This document shows, in pieces, positions 17,295-26,098 of a DNA stretch of 64,000 bases. The notes beneath the pieces are model-generated. The model did not search any database, had not been told where the DNA came from, and saw only the letters and a list, made by a program, of their open reading frames with translations. The DNA is taken from NCBI RefSeq assembly GCF_900230225.1, contig NZ_OCNH01000008.1:211725-275724 (forward strand), given 5' to 3'. Each line of letters opens with the position of its first letter. The first letter of the stretch is position 1. The position numbers and the translations under genes were made by a program. The DNA comes from Spirosoma fluviale (GTDB lineage: Bacteria; Bacteroidota; Bacteroidia; Cytophagales; Spirosomataceae).

Positions 17295-19685
17295 ATGATT
17301 TGGCACCGTATCGCATCGTTTATTTTAAAAAATAGAATTGTTTTATTAGTGGCCGTGCTCCTGGGTACGGTTTTCATGGGGTATCAGGCCAGAAAGGTCA
17401 AGTTATCATACGAACTGGCAAAAATTCTACCCGTCACCGACCCCGATTATCAACGTTATGAGGCTTTCAAGTCGCGCTTTGGCCAGGATGGCAGTGTCAT
17501 GGTACTTGCCATTGAAACCGACAGCATGTACCAGCTTAATTTCTTCAATGACTGGTATGCCTTGGGCCAGAAAATCCGTCGCATCGAGGGCATTAAAGAT
17601 GTGGTTTCGAATGCCAATCTCGTAGGCATCACCCGCGACGATTCGGCGCATACCTTCCACGTTCGTCCGCTTATTTCGGGGCCACTCACGGCCCAATCCG
17701 GTCTCGATAGCCTGAAAACCCGCATTGCTGCCCTACCCTTCTACCGGGGCCTGGTAACCGACAGCAGCGGGCGGGCTCACCTGATGGCCATTACGTTCGA
17801 CCAGAAAGTTGTCAACACCAAAAACCGGATTTCGCTCGTCAGGCGGGTCGAGGCCGTTGCAGATTCATTTGGCCGTCAGCATCGGTTAGTCAGTCCAATG
17901 GCCTCCCCCTCCGATGGCACGGTGCACATGTCGGGGATGCCCTACATCCGAACCGAATTTACGGCTAAGGTCAGTAAAGAAATGTTTCTGTTTCTGGGGC
18001 TGGCGTTTCTGGTTACGGCCCTGATTCTGTTCTATTTTTTCCGTTCATTCACCGTTGTGCTGTCGGCTTTGGCCGTGGTAGGCGTTGGCGTGATCTGGGC
18101 TACGGGCTACATTGTCCTGTTGGGGTACGATATTACCCTATTGACGGGCCTGATTCCCCCACTGATTATTGTGATTGGCGTTCCGAACGTCATCTTCCTG
18201 CTCAACCGCTACCACGAAGAACTGAACCGAAACCGGAGTCAGGACGAGGCTCTCCTGATCGCGACCGAGAAAATAGGCGAAACAACCTTCTTTGCCAACA
18301 TCACGACGAGCATTGGTTTCTTTGTCTTTTACTTCACCGGCAGCCCTCTTCTGGTTCAGTTTGGTCTGGTATCGGCCTTTGGTATCATGACGACCTACGT
18401 GGTGTCGCTTATTCTGACGCCCATTATTTTCAGCTACCTCAAAAAGCCATCGCCCAAGCAGCGCGGCCACCTGGAACGTAAGCAGGTGAGCGGTTTTCTA
18501 AACTGGGTAGACCAGTTGGTACGCACTCGCCGAACGGCCATTTATACGTTTATCGGTATTCTGACGGCCGTCTCCATTGTGGGGGCGCTCCAGATCAATC
18601 CAATTGGCTTCATTGTCGATGATCTGCCCAAGAATGACCCGATCTATACCGATCTGAAATTTATTGAGAGTCGGTTTAAGGGGGTGATGCCCTTTGAAGT
18701 CAGCATCGATACCAAACGTGCGGGTCGGGTGCTCACGCCCCAGACGTTAACCAAAATAAAGTTACTCGAACGCGAGTTCAACAAATACGGTGAGTTTACC
18801 CGGCCCCTTTCGCTGGTCGAAGCGGTCAAGTTTTTGTATCAGGCTTACCGGGGTGGCGACCCGAAGTACTACGCCCTGCCCGGCGCGCTCGAACTGAATC
18901 AGCTGGCCAGTTACGCCCCCCAATTGAAAGGAGCCAAAAACGCTGGCGGAGGGCTGGCGTTCAAAGCTTATCTCGACAGTACCTATCGGTACACCCGCGT
19001 GAGCTTCCAGATGCCCGATGTGGGCACCGTACGGACTACTCAGCTTCTCAAGGAGTTGCAGCCCAAAGCCGACTCCATCTTCAACATCGACCGGGCAACG
19101 GGAAAACGCGTAGCCGCCGACGAGGAGTACGACGTGCATATTACCGGCAATAGTGTTGTCTTCACCCGAGGAAATGATTACCTTCTCAAAAACCTGGCAG
19201 AAAGCACAGTACTGGCTATCTTGCTGGTTTCCGTAATCCTGATCATCCTGCTGCGCGACGTTCGGCTTAGCCTGATTGCCATTCTGCCGAGCGTAGTCCC
19301 CCTGATCGTGACGGCTGGTATTATGGGCTTCTGCGGAATACACCTGAAGCCGTCTACCATTCTGATCTTCAGTATTGCGTTCGGCATCTCGTCTGACGGT
19401 ACGATCTACTTCATCACCAAGTACCGGGACGAGTTACGAAACCAGAAAATGACGCTGGACCGCGCCGTTTCGGAAACGATTCGTTACACAGGTATCAGTA
19501 TGTTCTACACCGCTATGATTCTGTTTGCAGGTTTTGCCATCTTTGCCGCATCAACCTTTCAGGGCACCGTTGCCCTGGGCATTTTGGTATCCATCACCCT
19601 ACTGATGGGCATGGCCTCCAACCTGATCCTCCTCCCCGCCTTCCTTCTGACCGTCGACAAATGGAGAAAGAAGAGAGATGTATGA
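17295..19685 (+). CDS. MMPL/RND superfamily transporter
   Basis: A 796-residue inner-membrane transporter of the RND superfamily (MMPL/Patched-like branch). One transmembrane helix near residues 12-30 is followed by a large periplasmic loop to about 225, then five helices to about 380 (FLFLGLAFLVTALILFYFF onward), a second single helix near 415, a second loop, and five helices at the C-terminus. The two halves are clear internal duplicates, giving 12 helices. It carries lipids, hopanoids or other hydrophobic molecules in known relatives. No periplasmic adaptor or outer-membrane factor is encoded next to it, in line with the MMPL type. The cargo is unknown. Confidence 0.88.
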   Translation: MIWHRIASFILKNRIVLLVAVLLGTVFMGYQARKVKLSYELAKILPVTDPDYQRYEAFKSRFGQDGSVMVLAIETDSMYQLNFFNDWYALGQKIRRIEGIKDVVSNANLVGITRDDSAHTFHVRPLISGPLTAQSGLDSLKTRIAALPFYRGLVTDSSGRAHLMAITFDQKVVNTKNRISLVRRVEAVADSFGRQHRLVSPMASPSDGTVHMSGMPYIRTEFTAKVSKEMFLFLGLAFLVTALILFYFFRSFTVVLSALAVVGVGVIWATGYIVLLGYDITLLTGLIPPLIIVIGVPNVIFLLNRYHEELNRNRSQDEALLIATEKIGETTFFANITTSIGFFVFYFTGSPLLVQFGLVSAFGIMTTYVVSLILTPIIFSYLKKPSPKQRGHLERKQVSGFLNWVDQLVRTRRTAIYTFIGILTAVSIVGALQINPIGFIVDDLPKNDPIYTDLKFIESRFKGVMPFEVSIDTKRAGRVLTPQTLTKIKLLEREFNKYGEFTRPLSLVEAVKFLYQAYRGGDPKYYALPGALELNQLASYAPQLKGAKNAGGGLAFKAYLDSTYRYTRVSFQMPDVGTVRTTQLLKELQPKADSIFNIDRATGKRVAADEEYDVHITGNSVVFTRGNDYLLKNLAESTVLAILLVSVILIILLRDVRLSLIAILPSVVPLIVTAGIMGFCGIHLKPSTILIFSIAFGISSDGTIYFITKYRDELRNQKMTLDRAVSETIRYTGISMFYTAMILFAGFAIFAASTFQGTVALGILVSITLLMGMASNLILLPAFLLTVDKWRKKRDV

Positions 19686-19745
19686 TGTATTGCTGGCGCA
19701 TGTACCAATGGTGCACTAGCTATATCATACATCCTACCTCATACA
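19677..19745. repeat. Composite inverted repeat after the MMPL gene
   Basis: GATGTATGAT (19677-19686) pairs with ATCATACATC (19724-19733), and a second ATACATC copy follows at 19741-19747. The interior holds a further imperfect stem (GCTGGCGCATG...GTGCACTAGC). It overlaps the MMPL stop and lies between convergent genes, so it can act as a two-way terminator, although the repeated ATGTATGA units suggest a small repeat element. Confidence 0.5.
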
Positions 19746-19750
19746 TCTTT

Positions 19751-20053
19751 CTAAGCTTCTTCCAATAGGGTATCGAAGGAGATGAATTGGTTGCCGAAGC
19801 GGTGCTTTACCCGCTGACGAAGGGTGTCGGCATGTAGTTCAAGGTAGGCTTCGTAATCGGTCCGGGTGTTAAAATCCAGCTGAATGGAGAAGGTTACGCC
19901 CCCGTTGTCGAGTTCGGTAAGTAGACGGAGCGTTCGGTAACCGATAGGTAATTCGGTGGCCATGGCGGCTGGCAGAAAGAAGCGTTTCATCCAGCGAAGC
20001 CAATCTTCGGCTACTTCTTCGGCCACGCTATAGGTCGTATTGTAAAGTATCAT
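19751..20053 (-). CDS. DUF4286 family protein
   Basis: A 100-residue soluble protein that starts MILYNTTYSV, the hallmark of DUF4286, a small ferredoxin-like-fold family found almost only in Bacteroidota. The features fit: a WLRWMKRFFLP helix, then beta strands with FSIQLDF, and a conserved FGNQFISFDTLLEE end. Length matches the family. It stands alone and convergent to the MMPL gene. Its function is not known. The fold resembles dimeric alpha-beta barrel proteins, which is a family-level inference. Confidence 0.85.
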   Translation of the reverse strand: MILYNTTYSVAEEVAEDWLRWMKRFFLPAAMATELPIGYRTLRLLTELDNGGVTFSIQLDFNTRTDYEAYLELHADTLRQRVKHRFGNQFISFDTLLEEA

Positions 20054-20188
20054 AGTAACCTAACAACCGACTTTTGGGGTAAATTGGTTTGAGTGTTGTT
20101 AGAAAGCGTTGACCCGCTTCGGTTAAAAGTCCTGATTTGGTTGTTTATTTGTCAAGCAAATCAATTTACCCGTTAAATCAACCAAGTT

Positions 20189-20623
20189 ATGTATTCTGGA
20201 TTAGTACATGCCCACTCGGGGCTTCGCTGGATAGCTCTTCTTTTACTCCTGGTGGCCGTAGTCGTTGCCATTGGCAAATGGCAGGGACGTAGTGGTTATA
20301 CCGATGGCAATCGTAAACTGTATTTATTTACCCTCATTGCTGTCCACACACAATTGCTGCTGGGTCTGGTGCTGTTGTTCATCAGCCCGAAAGTAAACTT
20401 CAGTATGTTGAGCGAGAAACTGTATCGCTTTTACAGCGTCGAGCACACAGCCGGTATGCTCATTGCCATTGTGCTCGTCACCATCGGCTATTCCCGCTCA
20501 AAACGGGCAACCGATGCCGTTACCAAACAGCGACTCATCGGCATTTTTTACGGAGTAGGTTTGCTACTCATTCTGGCATCTATCCCCTGGCCGTTCCGTA
20601 TCGTTGGTGCTGGCTGGTTCTGA
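20189..20623 (+). CDS. Small four-helix membrane protein, cytochrome b-like
   Basis: A 144-residue integral inner-membrane protein with four predicted helices (about 12-30, 43-65, 85-105 and 118-136). Conserved histidines sit at the membrane edges (VHAHSGLRW, AVHTQLL, VEHTAG), as in small haem-binding membrane proteins of Bacteroidota that databases often label cytochrome B. Haem binding is inferred from those histidines only. The gene stands alone between DUF4286 and a peptidase and has its own terminator. Physiological role unknown. Confidence 0.7.
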   Translation: MYSGLVHAHSGLRWIALLLLLVAVVVAIGKWQGRSGYTDGNRKLYLFTLIAVHTQLLLGLVLLFISPKVNFSMLSEKLYRFYSVEHTAGMLIAIVLVTIGYSRSKRATDAVTKQRLIGIFYGVGLLLILASIPWPFRIVGAGWF

Positions 20624-20647
20624 GCCTAATTAAGTGTTATACGTTTC

Positions 20648-20705
20648 AAAAGCGGTTTAGTATGAACAGCCTTTAACTGGGTTGTGAATGCTGAACCGCT
20701 TTTTT
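20648..20705 (+). terminator. Terminator of the small membrane protein gene
   Basis: AAAAGCGGTTT (20648-20658) pairs with GAACCGCTTTTTT (20693-20705), ending in a T-run, 25 bases past the stop. The loop is long (about 34 bases) and partly paired inside. Confidence 0.7.
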
Positions 20706-20918
20706 CATATGAGAGAAAGCGGTTTTCTCTATTACAAACATAGATTAAAATAAATTTTGCATATTTTTCATATGGTACAAATATCTTATTACCAGTGACT
20801 TTTAAAGTCTGGCACAGTCTAAAAAATAAAGAGTGTAGAAAAGCCTCCTCAACGGGTAGGTATAATGTGGAGCTTTTGCTACTTTTAGACCATATAATTG
20901 CTACTCAACCTCAACATT

Positions 20919-21464
20919 ATGACGAAAAAAGTACTTCTCGCAGTAGTTTATTTTGCTTCCTTTGGCATCCTCAAAGCACAAACTGTACCCACTGTAACTC
21001 AAGATCTTACCGACGTACCCACCGTAACATCTGCCGAAGAAAACTTTTACGATCAGATTCCACTCGTTAAAAACGTAATTAGCTTCGCCAAAGATCATCT
21101 TGCCATTCGATACCGTTCAGGTGGTACGACAACGAGGGGGTTTGACTGTTCAGGTTTCACTCGCTTTTGTTACAATAAATTTGGGCTTTCCCTACCCCAC
21201 TCCAGTGTCGCTCAGGGTCATGTGGGTACCCCAATCGATAAAGAATCAGCCCAACCCGGCGATTTAATCCTCTTCAAAGGTCATAGTGCATCTGCAAAAC
21301 GCATTGGTCATGTTGGCCTGATAACCGAAGTAGTAGGCGACCGTATCAAGTTTATTCACTCTGCCTGGAACGGAGGAGTACGTTACGACTACTTACATGC
21401 CGGTTATTACCAGCGTCGTTTTATGGGTATCCGGCGCGTTGTTCATCTTTTGGCGGAAAAATAA
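20919..21464 (+). CDS. Secreted NlpC/P60 (C40) cell-wall peptidase
   Basis: A 181-residue exported peptidase that probably cleaves peptidoglycan stem peptides. I start it at the ATG at 20919, where MTKKVLLAVVYFASFG forms a signal peptide ending KAQ. An upstream TTG in frame would only add seven residues. The NlpC/P60 domain (about 52-175) shows the full catalytic set: Cys77 in GFDCSGFTRF, His131 in RIGHVGLI and His147 in FIHSAWN. There is no extra binding domain, so it is one of the small single-domain members. A hairpin terminator begins at its stop codon. Confidence 0.88.
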   Translation: MTKKVLLAVVYFASFGILKAQTVPTVTQDLTDVPTVTSAEENFYDQIPLVKNVISFAKDHLAIRYRSGGTTTRGFDCSGFTRFCYNKFGLSLPHSSVAQGHVGTPIDKESAQPGDLILFKGHSASAKRIGHVGLITEVVGDRIKFIHSAWNGGVRYDYLHAGYYQRRFMGIRRVVHLLAEK

Positions 21465-21486
21465 AAGCAGCCCGAAAGCTGCTTTT
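21463..21486. terminator. Two-way terminator between the NlpC/P60 and argB genes
   Basis: AAAAGCAGC (21463-21471) and GCTGCTTTT (21478-21486) pair perfectly around CCGAAA. The stem's A and T ends give T-runs in both directions, suiting the convergent genes on either side. Confidence 0.85.
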
Positions 21487-21520
21487 AATAAACACAGATA
21501 AACAAGCGGCATTAGCCGCT

Positions 21521-22303
21521 TTATTTTTTCAGGGTCGTGCCAGCTCCCTGCTTCACCGCTTCGGCTACTTCGTCGGCATGACAAATAATTACTTTGGAAA
21601 CACCGTTTTCCAGGGCTCTGAATGCATTATCGAGCTTTGGAATCATGCCTTTGTTTATAGCACCAGCGGCCTTGTAATCGGCATAAAGCGCCGGGGTTAA
21701 CTCATTGATCACACTGTTATCGTCCGTTGGGTCTTTTAACACCCCTTTCTTCTCGAAACAATAGATGAGCGTTACGTCGTTGTGATGAGCCATGTCAACC
21801 GCAATGGCGGAGGCCATCGTATCGGCATTTGTATTTAACAAATCGCCCGCCGTACTGTACGTAATCGGCGCAAAAACGGGCGTCAGGTTCTGCCGCAGAA
21901 AAAACTGGATCTGTCCCGAATCGACTTCCTCAATATCACCCACCATCCCGTAATCAATATCCTTCACGGGTCGTTTTCTGGCTAGAACGGTGCCCGCATC
22001 AGCGCCCGTCATGCCAATGGCGTTTACATCCAGAGACTGAAGCTGTGCAACAATCTGCTTATTGACCAGACCGCCATAGACCATGGTGACCACCTCAAGC
22101 ATGGGCTGATCGGTGATGCGACGTCCCTCGACCATAGTGGTTTGAATACCCAGTTTTTCTGCAACCTGCGTAGCTACTTTCCCTCCACCATGAATAAGCA
22201 GTTTAGCCGTGGGTAGTCCGGCAAAGGCGGTCAGGAATCGTTTCAGTGCGGCTGGGTTATCAATGACGTTTCCCCCAATCTTAATAACAGTAAGTTTATC
22301 CAT
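21521..22303 (-). CDS. argB: Acetylglutamate kinase
   Basis: A 260-residue amino-acid kinase that phosphorylates N-acetyl- (or in some Bacteroidota N-succinyl-) glutamate in arginine synthesis. Visible motifs: VIKIGGNVI at the N-terminus, LLIHGGGKVATQVAEKLG, the substrate-loop VEGRRITDQPMLEVV, and IPKLDNAFRALENGVSKV at the C-terminus. Length fits the family. There is no N-terminal helix of the kind tied to arginine feedback inhibition in hexameric enzymes. The start overlaps the carbamoyltransferase stop by 8 bases, so it is translationally coupled and last in argD-argF'-argB. Confidence 0.95.
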   Translation of the reverse strand: MDKLTVIKIGGNVIDNPAALKRFLTAFAGLPTAKLLIHGGGKVATQVAEKLGIQTTMVEGRRITDQPMLEVVTMVYGGLVNKQIVAQLQSLDVNAIGMTGADAGTVLARKRPVKDIDYGMVGDIEEVDSGQIQFFLRQNLTPVFAPITYSTAGDLLNTNADTMASAIAVDMAHHNDVTLIYCFEKKGVLKDPTDDNSVINELTPALYADYKAAGAINKGMIPKLDNAFRALENGVSKVIICHADEVAEAVKQGAGTTLKK

Positions 22304-23258
22304 TATACGTCAAAATTTCCTTTAACACCGCCTGAGCCGACCACTCGCGGTTGGCCGCCTGCTCGATAACCAGCGATTGCGGCCCATCCAACACAGCATC
22401 AGCTACTTTTAGGTTGCGCCGAACCGGCAGGCAGTGCATAAACTTACCGTTGTTCGTCAGTTGCAAGTCTTCCATGGTTACCGCCCAGGATGGGTCCTGC
22501 GTCAGCACTTGTCCGTAGTGCGTATACGATGACCAGTTTTTCCCGTAAATGAAATCAGCACCGGCGAAGGCTTCGCTCTGGTTATGGGTCACGTAAGCAT
22601 CGCCCACAAATTCGGGTGCCAGTTCATACCCTTCGGGATGGGTCACGATAAACTCGATATGACCGGCTTTTGCACGGGCGTTCATCCACTCGCAGAAGGA
22701 GTTGGCAACGGCCTGCGGCAATGGCTTAAAGTGAGGCAGCCAGGTGAGTACTACCTTTGGTCGGGTAACGAGTTTAGCCTCTTCAATGGTAATACAATCG
22801 GCCAATGACTGAAGGGGGTGGCGCGTAGCCGATTCCAGGTTGACGATGGGTACTTTAGCGTACTTCGCAAACTGGTGCATCACCTGTTCGCGGTAATCTT
22901 TCTCCCGATCTTTCAGCTCGGCAAAGGCCCGAATACCAATGATGTTGCAGTAGCGGCCCATTACAGCCGCTGCTTCCCGAACGTGCTCGGCTTTGTCGCC
23001 ATTCATGAGCACGCCCTCTTCCATTTCCAGTCCCCAGCTATCCTGCCCAACGTTCATCATCATCACGTTCATGCCCAGGTTCTGAGCTGCCTTCTGTGTG
23101 CTTAACCTCGTGCGTAAACTGGAATTGAAGAAGATCAGGCCAATGGTTTTATTTTTACCAAGATGCTGGTCGGCAAAGGGATTGGCTTTGGCAGCAAGAC
23201 CAGACTGGATGAGTGCGTCGATATCCGCGACGTCAGCAAGGGAGAGAAAATTGGTCAT
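22296..23258 (-). CDS. argF': N-succinyl/N-acetylornithine carbamoyltransferase
   Basis: A 320-residue transcarbamylase of the acylated-ornithine branch found in Bacteroidota, carbamoylating N-succinyl- or N-acetylornithine instead of ornithine. The carbamoyl-phosphate site reads FFNSSLRTRLSTQ (Arg49, Arg51), with Leu where ordinary OTCases have Thr, followed by ATRHPLQSLADCITI and HCLPVRRNLKV. At position 90 it has Ala in GDKAEH. From memory the Bacteroides fragilis succinyl enzyme has Pro at this specificity site and the acetyl enzymes have Glu, so the preferred substrate is open. It sits between argD and argB in one operon. Confidence 0.92.
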   Translation of the reverse strand: MTNFLSLADVADIDALIQSGLAAKANPFADQHLGKNKTIGLIFFNSSLRTRLSTQKAAQNLGMNVMMMNVGQDSWGLEMEEGVLMNGDKAEHVREAAAVMGRYCNIIGIRAFAELKDREKDYREQVMHQFAKYAKVPIVNLESATRHPLQSLADCITIEEAKLVTRPKVVLTWLPHFKPLPQAVANSFCEWMNARAKAGHIEFIVTHPEGYELAPEFVGDAYVTHNQSEAFAGADFIYGKNWSSYTHYGQVLTQDPSWAVTMEDLQLTNNGKFMHCLPVRRNLKVADAVLDGPQSLVIEQAANREWSAQAVLKEILTYNG

Positions 23259-23330
23259 TGGTACTCGTTAGGCAATTTATAAATTCAGTTTGGTGAACTG
23301 TCTCGTCTATTATTGGATCGTTGACGAACG

Positions 23331-24464
23331 CTAAACTGTCTGTTTCGTTTCCAGAGCAAGGGCTTCCAGAAACTGGTCGGCCTCATCGACGCCAATAGCC
23401 AGCGACGGGAGCAATCGGATGATCGTTTTACCCGCTACGCCCGTAAACTGTTTGTGATCGAACAAAAGTGTTTTACGCAGTGCATCGACCGGATAGTCAT
23501 ACTCGATCCCGATCATCAGTCCCCGGCCCCGCAGCTCTTTGTAGCCGCCAACCTGACGGATACCGTCCATGAGGTAGTTACCCATCTGCGTGGCATTTTC
23601 CATAAGACCTTCGTCTTTCATGATGTCCAGCACGGCAATGGCGGCCGTACAGGCCAGGTGATTGCCCCCAAAAGTTGTTCCGAGCAAACCGTAACTAGCC
23701 TTGAACTTGGGCGAGATAAGGATACCACCAATCGGGAAGCCATTGCCCATGCCTTTCGCCATCGAAATAATATCGGCTTCGATACCGCTGAACTGGTGCG
23801 AAAAAAACTTCCCCGACCGGCCATATCCGCACTGAACAGCATCCAGAATGAGCACCGTACCCGTTTCGTCGCACCGTTGACGAAGTGCCTGAAGAAATTC
23901 ATCCGTAGCGACCTGTATACCGCCCACTCCCTGAATCCCCTCAATGATCACGGCGCAGGTGTCGGTTGTTATACCCGTACGAGCGGCTTCTACGTCGTTG
24001 TAGGGCAGAAACGTAACGTGCTGGTTGTAATTTATGGGGGCTACAATAGCGGGATTATCCGTAGCGGCTACGGCTCCGGCCGTACGGCCATGAAACGATT
24101 TAGTAAAAGCCACCACCTTGGTCCGGCCGTTATGAAACGAGGCCAGTTTCAGCGCATTTTCGTTGGCTTCGGCACCCGAGTTGCAAAGGAACAATGCGTA
24201 GTCCGGATGATCGGAAAGAGCACCCAATTTATCCGCCAGTTCCTGTTGCAGCGGAATTTTGACCGAGTTGGAGTAAAATGAAATCTTGTTCAGCTGATCG
24301 GTCAATGCCTGCACGTAGCGCGGGTGCGTATGCCCAACGGATATTACAGCATGACCACCGTAGAGGTCCAGATAACGGGTGCCATGGGTATCCCAAAGAT
24401 AGCTCCCCTGCGCTTTAACGGGCTCAATGTCGTATAGCGGATAAACATTAAACAGCTCTGCCAT
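23331..24464 (-). CDS. argD: Acetylornithine aminotransferase (class III)
   Basis: A 377-residue PLP enzyme that converts N-acyl-glutamate semialdehyde to N-acylornithine. Class III motifs are clear: LYGGHAVISVGHTHP, the PLP-phosphate segment CNSGAEANENALKLA, FTKSFHGRTAGAVAAT, the Asp in LILDAVQCGYGRSG, and the Schiff-base lysine Lys237 in SMAKGMGNGFPIG. It is the first gene of argD-argF'-argB, with 72 bases to the next. Other ornithine or GABA transaminases have the same fold, but the arginine context settles the call. The rest of the pathway genes (argC, argG, argH) are not in this window. Confidence 0.93.
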   Translation of the reverse strand: MAELFNVYPLYDIEPVKAQGSYLWDTHGTRYLDLYGGHAVISVGHTHPRYVQALTDQLNKISFYSNSVKIPLQQELADKLGALSDHPDYALFLCNSGAEANENALKLASFHNGRTKVVAFTKSFHGRTAGAVAATDNPAIVAPINYNQHVTFLPYNDVEAARTGITTDTCAVIIEGIQGVGGIQVATDEFLQALRQRCDETGTVLILDAVQCGYGRSGKFFSHQFSGIEADIISMAKGMGNGFPIGGILISPKFKASYGLLGTTFGGNHLACTAAIAVLDIMKDEGLMENATQMGNYLMDGIRQVGGYKELRGRGLMIGIEYDYPVDALRKTLLFDHKQFTGVAGKTIIRLLPSLAIGVDEADQFLEALALETKQTV

Positions 24465-24570
24465 TCTCGTAACGATATAAACAGGTTGGGCAACTTTCGC
24501 TGCGCCTTATTTTCCTAGAAATGAGGTGCAAGTTTACGGATAATCGACTTAAAAAGGGCTTAAAACATGA

Positions 24571-24595
24571 AAAGGAAGCTGATTTAGCTTCCTTC
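24571..24595 (-). terminator. Terminator of the hydrolase operon
   Basis: AAGGAAGCT (24572-24580) and AGCTTCCTT (24586-24594) pair perfectly around GATTT. Read on the minus strand it is followed by TTTTCATGTTTT. It lies 25 bases beyond the hydrolase stop. Confidence 0.8.
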
Positions 24596-24618
24596 GTAAA
24601 CTTGATAAGGCAAATCTG

Positions 24619-25338
24619 TTAAAGTTGGGCAACAAAAGCACGGAGAATTTCCGTCGATTGAGTGGGTTGCTCAACCATACTCAGGTGTCCGGCCTGCTCA
24701 ATTGCGGCAACCTTGATTCGCCCGGATAGGCTGGCTAGCTGTGCCGTTTTTTCGTACGGTATAAGCTGGTCCTCCCGGCCCAAGACGAGCAAAACAGGAA
24801 ACTGCGCATCCCGTAAAATAGCGGTCCGGTCAGGTCGGCCGGCAATGGCCTTTACGCCCGCAACGAGCGCATCGGCGGGTAAATTAAGGAACCGATGCTC
24901 CAGTTCTTCAATCAATTCCGGTGCACAGGACGGGGCAACCATTTTTGGCATTTGTTTATGGATAAACGGCGAAGTTCCTGCCGTCTGTAATTCCTGAATC
25001 ACCTGCTGGCGGGCCTGTCGTTTGACGTCGTCATCGGCAGTTGCGGTCGAATGATAGAGAATTAAACCCAGTACACGATTCGGATACTTTTCGGCAAAGG
25101 CCAGAGCCATGTAGCCGCCCATCGAATGACCCACCAGAATAACTTTTTGATCATTGGCCAACGGTAACCGATCAGACAATTCATCAGCGTAGGCCTCAAT
25201 GGTTGTGAGGTGGGTAAGTCGCGAGAAGTCAGGGGCTAAAACCTGATAATCCAAAGCCAAATCGGCGTAGATGCCATCCCAAATGGAAGCATCTACGCCG
25301 TGGCCATGGATGAGACAAAATAATGGCGATTGACTCAT
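24619..25338 (-). CDS. Alpha/beta hydrolase
   Basis: A 239-residue cytoplasmic alpha/beta-hydrolase with a complete triad: nucleophile Ser72 in GHSMGGYMAL, an Asp in LGREDQLIP near 187 and His in QAGHLSMVEQP near 217. The oxyanion segment is LIHGHGVDASIWDG. Length is typical of small esterases and of MenH or BioH-like enzymes, but no neighbour points to either pathway. Its start is only 19 bases after the stop of a membrane-anchored lipoprotein gene on the same strand, so the two are probably one transcript. Substrate unknown. Confidence 0.85.
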   Translation of the reverse strand: MSQSPLFCLIHGHGVDASIWDGIYADLALDYQVLAPDFSRLTHLTTIEAYADELSDRLPLANDQKVILVGHSMGGYMALAFAEKYPNRVLGLILYHSTATADDDVKRQARQQVIQELQTAGTSPFIHKQMPKMVAPSCAPELIEELEHRFLNLPADALVAGVKAIAGRPDRTAILRDAQFPVLLVLGREDQLIPYEKTAQLASLSGRIKVAAIEQAGHLSMVEQPTQSTEILRAFVAQL

Positions 25339-25357
25339 TCCAGTTAATAAGAACTAC

Positions 25358-25984
25358 CTATGAATTGATAATGCCTAGTAGCACCAGTACCAGACCAACC
25401 ACAAAACCAATACCACCGATCACACCAAGTACACTGCCACCACCCAAGATAAGCAGGAGTAAACCGACAATACCAATGATGATACCCAACCGAACGTTGC
25501 TATTCATGGCTTTGGTTTGATCGGGCGCAACGTGGTTTTTAATCTTTTTGTCCATTTTCTTGAGCATCGTGCGCTCCATCAGGGACATTTTTTTAGGCGA
25601 TGCGGTGTTCGTCGCGACGGTTGCCTTTGCACTTGTCGTTGCCAACATCTCATTTAGCCGCTCCATCCGCTTGGTCAGCTTTTTGTTCGAAGCCAGTTTA
25701 TTATCATTCCGAACGTAAGCGTCCACCTCTTTGACAGCCTGTTTGGTTTGTGCAAGCTGCGCTTCAACCGATGTAGCGGGTGCTACCATAGAAACTTCTA
25801 CAGGCGATACAGCTGATACTGGTTGAGCCGCTTCTACAGGCGCAACAGCTACGGCCGTTTCGGTCTGGGTTAACTTGAAGCTTTCACGCGCACTTGGTTG
25901 GAAATAAGCCACTGGCCGACTGCAGGATGATAAAATAGCAGTACCTAAAAGAGCAGCAAAAAGATGTTTAGACAACGTGTTCAT
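25358..25984 (-). CDS. Lipoprotein with C-terminal membrane hairpin, tandem paralogue A
   Basis: A 208-residue lipoprotein with signal and lipobox LSSC (Cys21), followed by SRPVAYFQPSARE. The middle (about 40-150) is hydrophilic with QTKQAVKEVDAYVRNDNKL, a KRMERLNEML helix and KKMSLMERTMLKKMDKKIK. The last 45 residues form two close transmembrane segments separated by Gly residues. It is a paralogue of the next upstream gene, sharing the N-terminus, the YVRND/LVRND segment, the MERTMLKKM/MERMMLKKM segment and the C-terminal hairpin. An N-terminal lipid and a C-terminal membrane hairpin in one protein is unusual. No function is known to me. Confidence 0.78.
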   Translation of the reverse strand: MNTLSKHLFAALLGTAILSSCSRPVAYFQPSARESFKLTQTETAVAVAPVEAAQPVSAVSPVEVSMVAPATSVEAQLAQTKQAVKEVDAYVRNDNKLASNKKLTKRMERLNEMLATTSAKATVATNTASPKKMSLMERTMLKKMDKKIKNHVAPDQTKAMNSNVRLGIIIGIVGLLLLILGGGSVLGVIGGIGFVVGLVLVLLGIINS

Positions 25985-26098
25985 AACGTATGTTTTGATG
26001 GTTTAAAAAAATGGATGATTGACATAACACTCCTAACAACTTCACCTGAGTTCGTTTGTTAGGATATACATGAAATTTTAGATGTGGCTTCCGGACTA

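Noticed and set aside
23454..24281. 275-codon + strand frame
   Set aside because: It is antisense to argD, whose class III aminotransferase motifs are complete, so it is a shadow frame.
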